40,173 bases of DNA from contig NZ_LAZU01000011.1 of the NCBI RefSeq assembly GCF_000987955.1, positions 1 through 40,173 of the forward strand. The letters run 5' to 3'. Positions 1 through 7,441 of this stretch are shown here, piece by piece (position 1 is the first letter of the stretch; each line of letters starts with the position of its first letter). Both the position numbers and the translations under genes were made by a program. Source of the DNA: Paenibacillus sp. DMB20. GTDB taxonomy: Bacteria > Bacillota > Bacilli > Paenibacillales > Paenibacillaceae. The notes under the pieces are model-generated. The model was not told where the DNA came from and did no database searches. It was given only the letters and a program-made list of their open reading frames with translations.

Positions 1-1163
1 CGCAGCCGCGCTTGCGCGCTGCTGCCTGCAGGGTGCAGCGCAACCGGCCGTGCGGGGCACGGCCGGGGTTTCCCCCACCGTGGCCTTGGGCCGGTGGGGA
101 CTTAGCGCAGCGCAGGGCTCCGCGGCCGGCGCCGCGCTGCGGTTTTTGGCGGAGCCGGCTGCCGTAGGCTCCGCGGCCGCCCGCTTTCTGATCTGGGCGG
201 TGACGGGGGCCGGGAAGACCGAAATGATCTTCCCGCTACTGCAGTCCGTCCTGGAGGCCGACGGGCGGGTGCTGGTGGCGGCGCCGAGAAGAGACGTCGT
301 GCTGGAGCTGTCGCCGCGGCTGGCCGCCGCTTTTCCATCGGAGACCATCGTGACCTTGTACGGAGGCAGTCCGGACCGCTGGAAGCGCGGAACCATCACG
401 CTTGCGACGACGCATCAGCTGCTGCGATTTAAAAATGCCTTCGATTTGGTGGTCATCGACGAGATCGATGCTTTTCCGTACCACAACGACCCTATGCTGG
501 ACTTTGCCGCCAAAGGAGCATGCAAGCCCGGAGGCAAATACATTTACCTGTCGGCAACGCCTCCCCCCAAGCTGCAGCGCGAGGCGGCTTCCGGCAGGCT
601 GCCGCATGCCAAGGTGCCGGCCCGTTTTCACGGGTACCCGCTGCCCGTCCCCAAGCCCGTTAAGATGCCGTCGGTAAAGCAATGTCTGACCCGGAAAAGC
701 CTTCCTTCCGCCTTGGTTCGTGAGTTGAAATGCTCTCTCGAGAGAGGGGCGCAAGTGTTTTTGTTCGTATCGCGGATTCGTCATATTGAACCGTTCTTAA
801 AGCTGCTCTGCCGTCATATTCCCGGTATCTCCATGGAGGGAACCTCTTCTATAGATCCCGAAAGGGCCAGCAAGGTTTTAGCTTTTCGTAAGAGGCAAAT
901 CCGGCTGCTGGTCACCACCACCATATTAGAGCGAGGGGTTACCGTACCCATGAGCGACGTTTTTTATCGTCGATGCGGACAGCGAGCTTTTCGATGAGGC
1001 CGCCTTAATCCAGATGGCCGGACGGGCAGGGCGTTCCAAGGATGATCCTGCGGGGAAGGTGGTATTTGCGGCTCCTCAGCGGACCCGGTCCCAACGTTCG
1101 GCCGTGAACCAGATCAAGCGTATGAACCGGATCGCCGCAAAAGGCGGTTATTTGAAAGTTTGA
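1..1163 (+). CDS. comFA: ComFA, late competence DEAD-box helicase (5' partial, frameshifted)
   Basis: ComFA is the cytosolic ATP-dependent helicase/translocase that helps pull transforming single-stranded DNA into the cell. The reading frame is open from the first bases, so the true start lies outside the window; the GTG at 50 is internal. Visible motifs in order are Walker A AVTGAGKTEM (about 197-226), DEID in the Walker B position (458-469), LSATPP (motif III) and QMAGRAGRS (motif VI, about 1012). The frame breaks after MSDVF at a T6 run (960-965). Removing one T restores IVDADSELFDEAALIQ and carries the protein to the TGA at 1161-1163. The N-terminal zinc cluster known in the family would lie upstream. 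The break is probably a sequence error, because the protein on both sides is well conserved. Identity is strong from the motifs and from comFC following. Confidence 0.88.
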
Positions 1164-1403
1164 GAACTATGGCACGATGACAGCGCATGTGGTTGACCAC
1201 CGTCATGTGAGGCGAGCACCGCGCGCTGGGAGCTTCGCTCGGTGCGGAAAAGATTCTGAAGCCTCAATGTTTGGGTGGCTGTTACGCACTTGCCCGGTGA
1301 GTCGTTTACAAGAACTGCGGGATCTCCTTTCACTTTTGGTGCTTCAACGTGATTCCAGCCATCAAGGAAGGAGCTGCCATAAAAATAGGAGGGGACCTTG
1401 CAT
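1164..1403 (+). other. comFA–comFC spacer, 240 bp, hairpin-rich, unexplained
   Basis: No convincing gene is seen between comFA and comFC, where B. subtilis carries comFB. An open frame crosses it, but its peptide resembles nothing I know. Several inverted repeats are visible. ATGAC 1177-1181 pairs with GTCAT 1202-1206 and encloses GTGGT 1189-1193 / ACCAC 1196-1200. GCACCG 1216-1221 pairs with CGGTGC 1240-1245. GGTGGCTG 1274-1281 can pair with CAGCCATC 1356-1363. It could be a structured RNA, a mobile-element remnant or simply spacer DNA. Confidence 0.3.
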
Positions 1404-2274
1404 ATGCTTTTCGATTTTTTTGGACAGGCTTTTAAAACCGTTTCATACGCTTCTTGCTCCTGCCGGGGGAGCTTGCCTTGCCTGCGGCAGAACGGCTGAA
1501 CTGCACAGGGAACATTTCGGGGTATGCAGGTCTTGTTACCGGTCCATTTCCTGGATAATGAAACCGAGGTGTCTATATTGCGGCAGACATTTCGGTTGCC
1601 CGGACTGTACCCGTTCCGATGCCGGTCCGTGGCATTTTGTCCGAAACCGCAGCGCGGTGGCCTACAATGGGGATATGAGGGAATGGTTGGCACAATATAA
1701 ATACCGCGGAAATGAAAAATTTGAATTTTTGCTGTCCAGGATGCTCACTCAAGCCTATCGCCAAATGCAGCAGGAGTTTGATGATCAGCTCCGGCAGGGG
1801 ATTCGTTCTCAAACGCTGGCCGGTTCCGGGACCCCTATGAATCCATACTGGCAGGCCCATCTCGTGACATCCGTACCGATTAGCGAATCCCGGCTGAGGG
1901 AGCGCGGTTTTAACCAGGCGGAAAAGTTGGCCCGGGGTTTGGCTTCTGCTTGCAGGCTTCCGTATGCCGAGCTTCTTGTGCGGGCACGCCACACGGATAA
2001 ACAGAGCTTTAAAGGCAGAATGGACCGTTTGAAAAACATGGAGGGGATTTTTGATTTATCTCCGGGCAGCGGGGGCCATATCAGCAGATTCTACAAAGAA
2101 CATATCAGGTCGGAAACTTTGTTCAACCCCCATGCCCCGCTTAGAATTCTGCTGGTCGACGATATCTATACGACGGGAAGCACGGTGAATGCCTGCTCGG
2201 GGATAATTAAAGCTGCGGGAGAGGCTGCAGGGACTCCCGTTGAAATATACAGCCTGACCTGGGCCAGGTCTTAA
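1404..2274 (+). CDS. comFC: ComFC, competence-associated phosphoribosyltransferase-like protein (frameshifted near start)
   Basis: ComFC is a cytosolic protein needed for transformation. It has an N-terminal zinc-binding region and a type I phosphoribosyltransferase-like domain, and in other bacteria it works with ComFA. Four CxxC pairs are visible (CLACGR, CRSCYR, CLYCGR, CPDC), followed near the C terminus by the PRPP-binding signature LLVDDIYTTGSTV. The best start is ATG 1404, about 10 bases after AGGAGGGG at 1388-1394. That frame is broken by a T7 run at 1415-1421. Dropping one T gives MLFDFLDRLLKPFHTLLAP and joins the main frame. The corrected length is about 289 residues. The upstream open frame from 1177 has no supporting ribosome-binding site. 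Over-calling of the T run is the likely cause of the break. Confidence 0.88.
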
Positions 2275-2307
2275 TAGAAATAGGAGAAAACACATATATT
2301 TTTCCTC

Positions 2308-2334
2308 TAAAAAAGATAGACGTAGGGCCTAATA
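2308..2334 (+). promoter_or_regulatory. Weak sigma-D-like promoter before yvyF
   Basis: TAAA (2308-2311) is followed after 15 bases by GCCTAATA (2327-2334). This shares the GCC and one further base with the sigma-D -10 consensus GCCGATAT. The position, 50-80 bp before yvyF, suits the flgM operon, which has a sigma-D promoter in B. subtilis. The match is poor, so this is only a candidate. Confidence 0.3.
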
Positions 2335-2385
2335 TAAGATAATCTATGGGTATCAAGGATCTATGCGTCATGGAGGGCGGTCAGT

Positions 2386-2802
2386 ATGAATCTGGGGAAT
2401 TGTCCTCGGTGCGGCAAGTTGTATGCGTTGAACTTCCGGGATATGTGCTCTGATTGTATGAAACAAATCGAGGTCGAGTACCAGGATTGCGCTAAATTTC
2501 TGCGGGAAACCAAAGGGGCGACCATTCACGAAGTTTCCGAAGCGACAGGAGTTTCGATTCGACAGATTACGAAGTTTATCCGGGAAGGCCGTATTTCGAT
2601 TGCCAACGCACCGAATATGTCGTATCCCTGCGAGGTTTGCGGCACGCTGATACGCGAGAATAACATGTGTGAATCGTGCAGGGCTAGGTTGACGAAGGAG
2701 CTTAGAAACGCGGCTTCGGACGAATCCGGGGAAGGCCGTGATCAGGATAAGAAGCAAGGGCAAACCACCTATAGAGCTGTAGACAAATTACGCAAATACT
2801 AA
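2386..2802 (+). CDS. yvyF: YvyF, flagellar operon zinc-ribbon protein
   Basis: This 138-residue protein matches the small flagellar operon protein found before flgM in Bacillus and Paenibacillus (the TIGR03826/YvyF type). It has two CxxC pairs at the N terminus (CPRCGK, CSDC), a helix-turn-helix-like middle (TIHEVSEATGVSIRQITKFI, about residues 46-65) and two further CxxC pairs (CEVCG, CESC), so it probably binds zinc and may bind DNA or a partner protein. The molecular role is poorly defined; proposals include regulation of flagellar gene expression. It is followed by an intrinsic terminator, so it seems partly uncoupled from flgM. Confidence 0.85.
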   Translation: MNLGNCPRCGKLYALNFRDMCSDCMKQIEVEYQDCAKFLRETKGATIHEVSEATGVSIRQITKFIREGRISIANAPNMSYPCEVCGTLIRENNMCESCRARLTKELRNAASDESGEGRDQDKKQGQTTYRAVDKLRKY

Positions 2803-2841
2803 AACGCTACAATCGAACTATTAACTATGTTTCATTTCCGG

Positions 2842-2873
2842 CCGATAATCTTAGTAAAGGTTATCGGTTTTTT
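2842..2873 (+). terminator. Intrinsic terminator after yvyF
   Basis: CCGATAA (2842-2848) pairs with TTATCGG (2861-2867) and is followed by six T (2868-2873). The stem is short but the T tract is clear. It lies 40 bp after the yvyF stop. Confidence 0.7.
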
Positions 2874-2989
2874 CACATTATGATCCGAGAAGCGTGAGTT
2901 TTCAGGTATCCGCAGCTTGGATCGACGGAAAAACTTCGCTAAACGCGCTCTGTCTTCCGGGTAGTATGTCGATGGATGTTTTTTCTTAG

Positions 2990-3090
2990 AATATAAGAAA
3001 GTATAATTCCTTTATACTTGGCTTATATCCTCGCGGAAATGCTCCTTCGTTATGGAAGTATTATGCCGTTTCTGTTTGTCAGGCTATTTT
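2990..3090 (+). repeat. Conserved leader element, copy A (upstream of flgM)
   Basis: AATATAAGAAAGTATA (2990-3005) and TATACTTGGCTTATAT (3013-3028) form a hairpin with two 7-bp arms separated by a small internal loop. A short second hairpin follows (CTTC/GAAG, about 3044-3058), then CGTTTCTGTTTGTCAGG (3067-3083). The same parts in the same order occur upstream of secA at 23747-23850. The 338-bp yvyF–flgM gap (2803-3140) holds the yvyF terminator, this element and the flgM ribosome-binding site. It could be a cis-acting RNA or a MITE-like dispersed repeat. Confidence 0.6.
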
Positions 3091-3140
3091 TACAAAATGT
3101 TTGTATAGGTTTTTTTCTATATAAGAGGAAGGTGAACGTT

Positions 3141-3425
3141 ATGAAGATCAACGAAACCGGACGTGTAGGCGCAGTCCAATCGTACCAGCGAAATATGGAG
3201 ACCCCAAGGCAGGAGCAGCATCAGAAAAGCCGCCGTAAAGATGAGGTTTCCATATCAACGGAGGCGATGGAGATGCTTCATGCTCAAGAGCGTGCCGGAG
3301 ATCCGGAGCGTGCACGAAAAATACAATCTTTGAAAGAGCAGGTGGCTTCGGGAACTTATCAAGTCAGTGCCGATAAGCTTGCTGAGAAGCTGCTGCCTTA
3401 CTTTAAGCAGTTTCCCGAGAATTAA
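3141..3425 (+). CDS. flgM: FlgM, anti-sigma-28 (anti-sigma-D) factor
   Basis: FlgM binds and inhibits the flagellar sigma factor (sigma-D/FliA) until the hook-basal body is complete, so late genes such as hag and fliD wait for assembly. The product has 94 residues, usual for the family. It has a flexible N terminus and a C-terminal half (VSISTEAMEMLHAQE… then RARKIQSLKEQVASGTYQVS) that matches the sigma-binding helices. ATG 3141 is chosen because AGAGGAAGGTG lies just upstream; the frame stays open back to 3018 without a good ribosome-binding site. flgN follows after 9 bp, so they are co-transcribed. Confidence 0.92.
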   Translation: MKINETGRVGAVQSYQRNMETPRQEQHQKSRRKDEVSISTEAMEMLHAQERAGDPERARKIQSLKEQVASGTYQVSADKLAEKLLPYFKQFPEN

Positions 3426-3434
3426 GGTGAGATC

Positions 3435-3938
3435 ATGGGCGTACAGGTTTTGATCGATTCCTTGGAAAGACTGGAAGCCGTTTATACGGAGATGCTGGCT
3501 TTAGCCGATTTCAAGAAACAAGCGATTATGGATAATGATGTGGACGAAATCATCAAACTTCTCAACCGTGAATCCAAAGGGATGAAAACCATCGAGCAGT
3601 TGGAACGAAAGCGGGCGGATGCGGCCTATGCGTTTTTGCAGGGCCATGGCGTTAAATCGCAGTTGGAGTTGACGGTTACGGAGCTCTCCCGGCTTGTTTT
3701 TGACCCGGAGGAGAAAAAGCGCCTGCTTGATGTGCAGTCCAGATTATCCAGTATCCTGCAGCAGCTGAAGCAGAAGAACGATTTGAACCAGCACTTGATA
3801 CAGCAGTCTTTGGAATTCATCGATTTCTCCTTGGACATGCTGACCGGCAAATCCTTGCAAGAGGAGGCCATTTACCACCATCCGTCCGACCGTGGCGGAA
3901 GCACAGGACGACCGGGCCTGTTCGATACCCGAGCGTAA
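3435..3938 (+). CDS. flgN: FlgN, chaperone for hook-associated proteins
   Basis: This 167-residue, helix-rich protein fits FlgN (YvyG in B. subtilis), the cytosolic export chaperone for FlgK and FlgL, which are encoded immediately downstream. The N-terminal two thirds are predicted long amphipathic helices (IDSLERLEAVYTEMLALADF, then DEIIKLLNRESKGM). The C-terminal helix RLSSILQQLKQKNDLNQHL is where FlgN proteins bind clients. The start ATG lies 9 bp after flgM. Identification rests on fold, length and position, since FlgN sequences diverge strongly. Confidence 0.85.
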   Translation: MGVQVLIDSLERLEAVYTEMLALADFKKQAIMDNDVDEIIKLLNRESKGMKTIEQLERKRADAAYAFLQGHGVKSQLELTVTELSRLVFDPEEKKRLLDVQSRLSSILQQLKQKNDLNQHLIQQSLEFIDFSLDMLTGKSLQEEAIYHHPSDRGGSTGRPGLFDTRA

Positions 3939-3954
3939 ACAGGAGGATTTTGTC

Positions 3955-5547
3955 ATGCGATCTACTTTTCATTCAATAGAAACGGCCAAGCGAAGCCTGT
4001 TTACCCAAACAGCCGCTCTCGGAACGACCGGGCATAACATCGCCAACGCCAACACGGAAGGATATTCCCGCCAAGTGGTAAAAATGCAGGCATCCATTCC
4101 AATGGAGGCTTACGGAATGTTCCGCTCGACCGCCCCTGGTCAGTTGGGTACAGGCGTGGAATTTACGAGCATCGAGAGGATCCGCGAAAAGTTCCTTGAT
4201 TTTCAATACCGCGGCGAGAACAGCGCTTTTGGCAGCTGGAACGTTCAGTACGACACGCTCGATAAACTGGAAGCCATCATTAATGAGCCTTCCGAGAGCG
4301 GAATTCGCAAGGTCATGGATAAGTTCTGGAATTCATGGTCGGAGCTTTCCAAAAGCCCGGACGATCCAACCTCCCGTAAAATCGTGAAGCAGACGGCCGA
4401 AGCGCTGACCGATGCTCTGAATCATATGAGCACGCAGCTTGATAATCTGAGCAATGACCTGAATTCCAACATTGATGTAAAAGCGAGGGAAATTCAGGGC
4501 TACTTAACGTCCATTGCGGATTTGAACAAAACGATTACCCGCATCGAAGGGCTGGGAGATCATGCGAATGACCTTCGGGATCAGCGCGATTTGATGGCCG
4601 ACAAGCTGTCCAAAATCATCGACATTTCGGTAACGGATGGCGAAGACGGCTATAACATCTCCCTTGGCGGGCAAAACCTCGTAGAGGGTGAAACCGTTAC
4701 GGCGGTCGTGGACAATGCGTTTCTGAACACTGCCTTTGCAAGCGGCGATCTTAAAGGCGGGGAAGTTCATGGAATGATCATCTCCAAGGATCGGCTGGTG
4801 GAAGACTACCGGAACCAGATCGATGTGTTGGCTAACACGCTAGTCAACGGTGATGTGGAAGTGAAGCTTCCTGCTGGTGTTATGCCGCCGGAAGGAACGG
4901 TCCTGACCTCCGACGCTGAAATCTCGGTTAATGGAGTTGCGAGCACATTGCCTGCCGGTCAACCTATGCCCCTTGGAGCGGTGCTCCAAAAGGACGTATC
5001 CACTGTGGTTAAAGGGTTTAACGGCCTGCACCAGCTTGGATACACGATGGATGGATCTACCGACAAGGGAGTTCCTTTCTTTACGGCGGCAGACGGCGGA
5101 ACGGCGATAACCGCCGGCAACATCCGCCTGAATAAGGTCATTTCCGGTAACCCGGACAAAATTGCGACGTCCATGCGTCTTTCGGCGAACGGCAGCTCCG
5201 TCATTAAAGGAAATAATGACCTGGCGAAGCTTTTGACCAACCTGAAAGGCTCTCCGTTTACCATGCCAGGCGGAACCAGCAAATCGACCATTGACGGTCT
5301 GTTCAGCTCCATGGTCGGACAACTGGGCGTGCAGGCGCAGGAAACGCATCGCCAGGCGGAAAACTCGTCGTTTCTCGTTACGCAGGTCGAAACCCGCCGC
5401 ATGTCCGTCAGCGGCGTTTCCCTGGATGAAGAGATGACCAACATGATCAAGTTCCAGCATGCTTACAGCGCGTCATCACGGTTTATGACCACCTTTGACC
5501 AGTTGCTGGACAAGCTGATTAACTCCACCGGCGTGGTAGGCCGTTAA
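3955..5547 (+). CDS. flgK: FlgK, flagellar hook-associated protein 1
   Basis: FlgK forms the first hook-filament junction zone, exported through the flagellar type III apparatus and placed on the distal hook. The 530-residue product begins MRSTFHSIETAKRSLFTQT with the flagellar rod/hook signature HNIANANTEGYSRQ at about residues 27-40. It ends with the conserved C-terminal D0 helix (SLDEEMTNMIKFQHAYSASS then MTTFDQLLDKLINSTGVVGR). ATG 3955 is preceded by AGGAGG (3941-3946); the frame is open further upstream, but that overlaps flgN. Part of the flgM-flgN-flgK-flgL operon. Confidence 0.96.
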   Translation: MRSTFHSIETAKRSLFTQTAALGTTGHNIANANTEGYSRQVVKMQASIPMEAYGMFRSTAPGQLGTGVEFTSIERIREKFLDFQYRGENSAFGSWNVQYDTLDKLEAIINEPSESGIRKVMDKFWNSWSELSKSPDDPTSRKIVKQTAEALTDALNHMSTQLDNLSNDLNSNIDVKAREIQGYLTSIADLNKTITRIEGLGDHANDLRDQRDLMADKLSKIIDISVTDGEDGYNISLGGQNLVEGETVTAVVDNAFLNTAFASGDLKGGEVHGMIISKDRLVEDYRNQIDVLANTLVNGDVEVKLPAGVMPPEGTVLTSDAEISVNGVASTLPAGQPMPLGAVLQKDVSTVVKGFNGLHQLGYTMDGSTDKGVPFFTAADGGTAITAGNIRLNKVISGNPDKIATSMRLSANGSSVIKGNNDLAKLLTNLKGSPFTMPGGTSKSTIDGLFSSMVGQLGVQAQETHRQAENSSFLVTQVETRRMSVSGVSLDEEMTNMIKFQHAYSASSRFMTTFDQLLDKLINSTGVVGR

Positions 5548-5567
5548 AGGAAGGTAGGTAGAATAGC

Positions 5568-6485
5568 ATGCTAAGAGTCACCTCTAATATGATGAGCAGT
5601 CAGCTAATGATGAACCTGAACCGGAACGCCAGCCGGATGAACGATACCCAGCTTCAGATGTCTACCGGCCGCAAAATTAACAAGCCGTCAGACGATCCCG
5701 TCGGCATTACGTATGCTCTTCGCTATCGAGGAGAGCTGTCCTCGAACGAGCAGTATCAGAAAAATGTGGACAATGCCATGTCGTGGCTAGATTTTACCGA
5801 TAACATGATGGATCAGGCGGGAAACGTGCTTCACAGACTGAAGGTGCTTACGGTTCAAGGTTCCACGGGGACCAATCCGCAAGCTGCGCTGGACAGCGTA
5901 AGCCAGGAAGTGGCGGAATTAAAGGAGCAGCTTGTCGATATCGCGAACAGCCGATTGAACGGTAAGTATGTATTTAACGGTCAACAGTATGATAAAGCTC
6001 CTTATTATTTTCCAAATAATCCCGATGGTTCGACCGATACATCAAATGCCGGCTCGATCATGACCGATACAGGGGCGGTAGAATACCTTGTAGGCGAGAA
6101 TGTAAAAATCGGGATCAACGTTTCGGGGAATGACGCTTTCGGTACAGGAAACGAAAACGTATTTGTAATGATGGACCGGATTGCCCAAGCGCTTTCGGCA
6201 GGGAATCAAAGCGCGGCAAGTGCCGAATTGGCCAACATTGAGGCGAGTATGGACCGGATCCTCAACATGCGTGCCGAAGTGGGGGCAAAGACAAACCGCG
6301 TTGAATTAATTGAAGGACGGCTCGGAGATCTTGAACTTAACCTCAGTAAGCTCCAAGCTAAAACCGAGGACGCGGATTATGGCGAGTTGATCATGCGCTC
6401 GCAAATCCAGGAGAATATATATAACGCATCCTTGTCGGCCGGTGCAAAAATCATTCAGCCGTCACTGGTTGATTTCCTGAGGTAA
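5568..6485 (+). CDS. flgL: FlgL, flagellar hook-associated protein 3
   Basis: FlgL forms the second hook-filament junction layer, between FlgK and flagellin. The 305-residue protein has flagellin-like ends: MLRVTSNMMSSQLMMNLNRN with STGRKINKPSDDPVG at about residues 31-45, and a C-terminal helix with NIYNASLSAGAKIIQPSLVDFL. It starts 20 bp after flgK behind AAAGGAAGGTAGG. It is the last gene of the flgM operon and is followed by a hairpin terminator. Confidence 0.95.
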   Translation: MLRVTSNMMSSQLMMNLNRNASRMNDTQLQMSTGRKINKPSDDPVGITYALRYRGELSSNEQYQKNVDNAMSWLDFTDNMMDQAGNVLHRLKVLTVQGSTGTNPQAALDSVSQEVAELKEQLVDIANSRLNGKYVFNGQQYDKAPYYFPNNPDGSTDTSNAGSIMTDTGAVEYLVGENVKIGINVSGNDAFGTGNENVFVMMDRIAQALSAGNQSAASAELANIEASMDRILNMRAEVGAKTNRVELIEGRLGDLELNLSKLQAKTEDADYGELIMRSQIQENIYNASLSAGAKIIQPSLVDFLR

Positions 6486-6538
6486 TTGAATAACCGGATG
6501 GATGTTGTAAAATGATTAGAAGATGGGTATGAAACGCA

Positions 6539-6580
6539 GGAAGCCGTAGATGATCGTATAAGCGTCTATGGCTTTCTTTT
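6539..6580 (+). terminator. Intrinsic terminator between flgL and fliW
   Basis: GGAAGCCGTAGATG (6539-6552) pairs with CGTCTATGGCTTTC (6563-6576), allowing G-U pairs, and TTTT follows. It ends the flgM-flgL transcript 55 bp after flgL and separates it from fliW-csrA. Confidence 0.7.
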
Positions 6581-6610
6581 CATTTATTTTAAGCTTAGGA
6601 GTGATCCCCC

Positions 6611-7058
6611 ATGTTAATAAATACCTTTATGTTCGGCGAAATCGATATCCCTGAAGACCAAGTTTATGATTTCCCCAAGGGAATTCCGGGGTTTGAGGAT
6701 GAGCGCCAGTTTGCGCTGATCTCGGAAGAGAACAGCCCTTTTTATATACATGCAGTCTCTGCAAAACAAAGACCTTTCGTTTGTTGTAACGGATCCTTTT
6801 TCATTCTACCCGGACTATGAGTTCGAGCTTCCTGATAGTGAGGCGGAAGAGCTCGGAATCAGTGATGAATTATCCGTAAAGTGCATCATCACAGTTAGAG
6901 AAAAAATAGAAGAATCCACCGTAAATCTCTTGGCACCGCTGGTATTTAACCTTAAAGAGCGGCTCGCGAAGCAGATCGTTCTCCATAAAGTCCCTTACCA
7001 GACCCGGCACCTGTTATGGGAGCAGACCCAAGGACTGAACGAAAAGGAAGGTGTGTAG
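6611..7058 (+). CDS. fliW: FliW, flagellar assembly factor and CsrA antagonist (frameshifted)
   Basis: FliW binds either flagellin or CsrA. When flagellin is exported, free FliW sequesters CsrA and allows hag translation. The N-terminal part ([37 protein letters not shown]) and the C-terminal part ([20 protein letters not shown]) are both typical, but they lie in different frames. The break is at a T5 run (6739-6743). With four T the protein reads [14 protein letters not shown] and totals about 148 residues, the usual size. csrA follows 2 bp later. As annotated, the frame would end early at 6820, which would remove the CsrA antagonist, so an over-called base is more likely. Confidence 0.9.
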
Positions 7059-7060
7059 GC

Positions 7061-7294
7061 ATGCTGGTGCTTTCTCGCAAGGTAGGCGAATCCATTGTGA
7101 TCGGGGATCAGATCGAGGTCACGGTTCTTAGCGTGGAAGGGGAAACCGTGCGCGTGGGAATCAAAGCCCCAAAGCATGTCGATATTTTCAGGAAAGAAGT
7201 ATATCTTTCCATTCAGGAATCTAATCAGGAGTCTGCAAAACCGACCCAAGCCAGAATGTCAGCGTTAATGAAAATGGTTGACGATAGAAAATAA
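7061..7294 (+). CDS. csrA: CsrA, carbon storage/flagellin translation regulator
   Basis: CsrA is a small dimeric RNA-binding protein that blocks translation by covering GGA motifs near ribosome-binding sites. In Bacillus its main target is the hag leader. The product is 77 residues and begins [20 protein letters not shown], continues with [20 protein letters not shown] (RNA-binding R and conserved GI-AP core) and has a longer polar tail. ATG 7061 fits the family start and GGAAGGTG upstream; the frame open from 7016 would overlap fliW. A CsrA hairpin site is visible in the hag leader 100 bp downstream. Confidence 0.96.
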   Translation: MLVLSRKVGESIVIGDQIEVTVLSVEGETVRVGIKAPKHVDIFRKEVYLSIQESNQESAKPTQARMSALMKMVDDRK

Positions 7295-7319
7295 TTTGAT
7301 AAAAAATCGATTTTGCTAT

Positions 7320-7345
7320 TAAAAGTCGATTCCACCTGACGATAT
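7320..7345 (+). promoter_or_regulatory. Sigma-D promoter of hag
   Basis: TAAA (7320-7323), a 14-bp spacer and GACGATAT (7338-7345) match the sigma-D consensus TAAA-N14-16-GCCGATAT at all -35 bases and 7 of 8 -10 bases. It lies about 95 bp before the flagellin start, leaving a leader long enough to hold the CsrA sites. Confidence 0.82.
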
Positions 7346-7397
7346 ATATAATAGAGCGGTAATTCTTCAGGGCGGCCGACCTGTGAAGACGCTACTA

Positions 7398-7435
7398 CCA
7401 CATGGACGTGGGAACAAACCATTTCAGGGAGGAAA
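7398..7435 (+). promoter_or_regulatory. CsrA-binding sites in the hag leader
   Basis: CCAC (7398-7401) and GTGG (7408-7411) form a hairpin that displays ATGGAC in its loop. The sequence ACATGGACGT (7400-7409) fits the core of the CsrA consensus ACANGGANGU. A second GGA-rich site, CAGGGAGGAAAT (7426-7437), is the hag ribosome-binding site itself. A hairpin site upstream plus a site on the Shine-Dalgarno is the arrangement known from B. subtilis hag, where CsrA bridges both and blocks initiation. Confidence 0.75.
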
Positions 7436-7441
7436 TAAACA

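Noticed and set aside
1164..1400. Known riboswitch or T-box in the comFA–comFC spacer
   Set aside because: The T-box antiterminator core and the cyclic-di-GMP motifs I could recall are absent.
1177..1403. N-terminal extension of the comFC frame
   Set aside because: No ribosome-binding site, unfamiliar peptide, and ATG 1404 with a good site explains the start once one T is removed.
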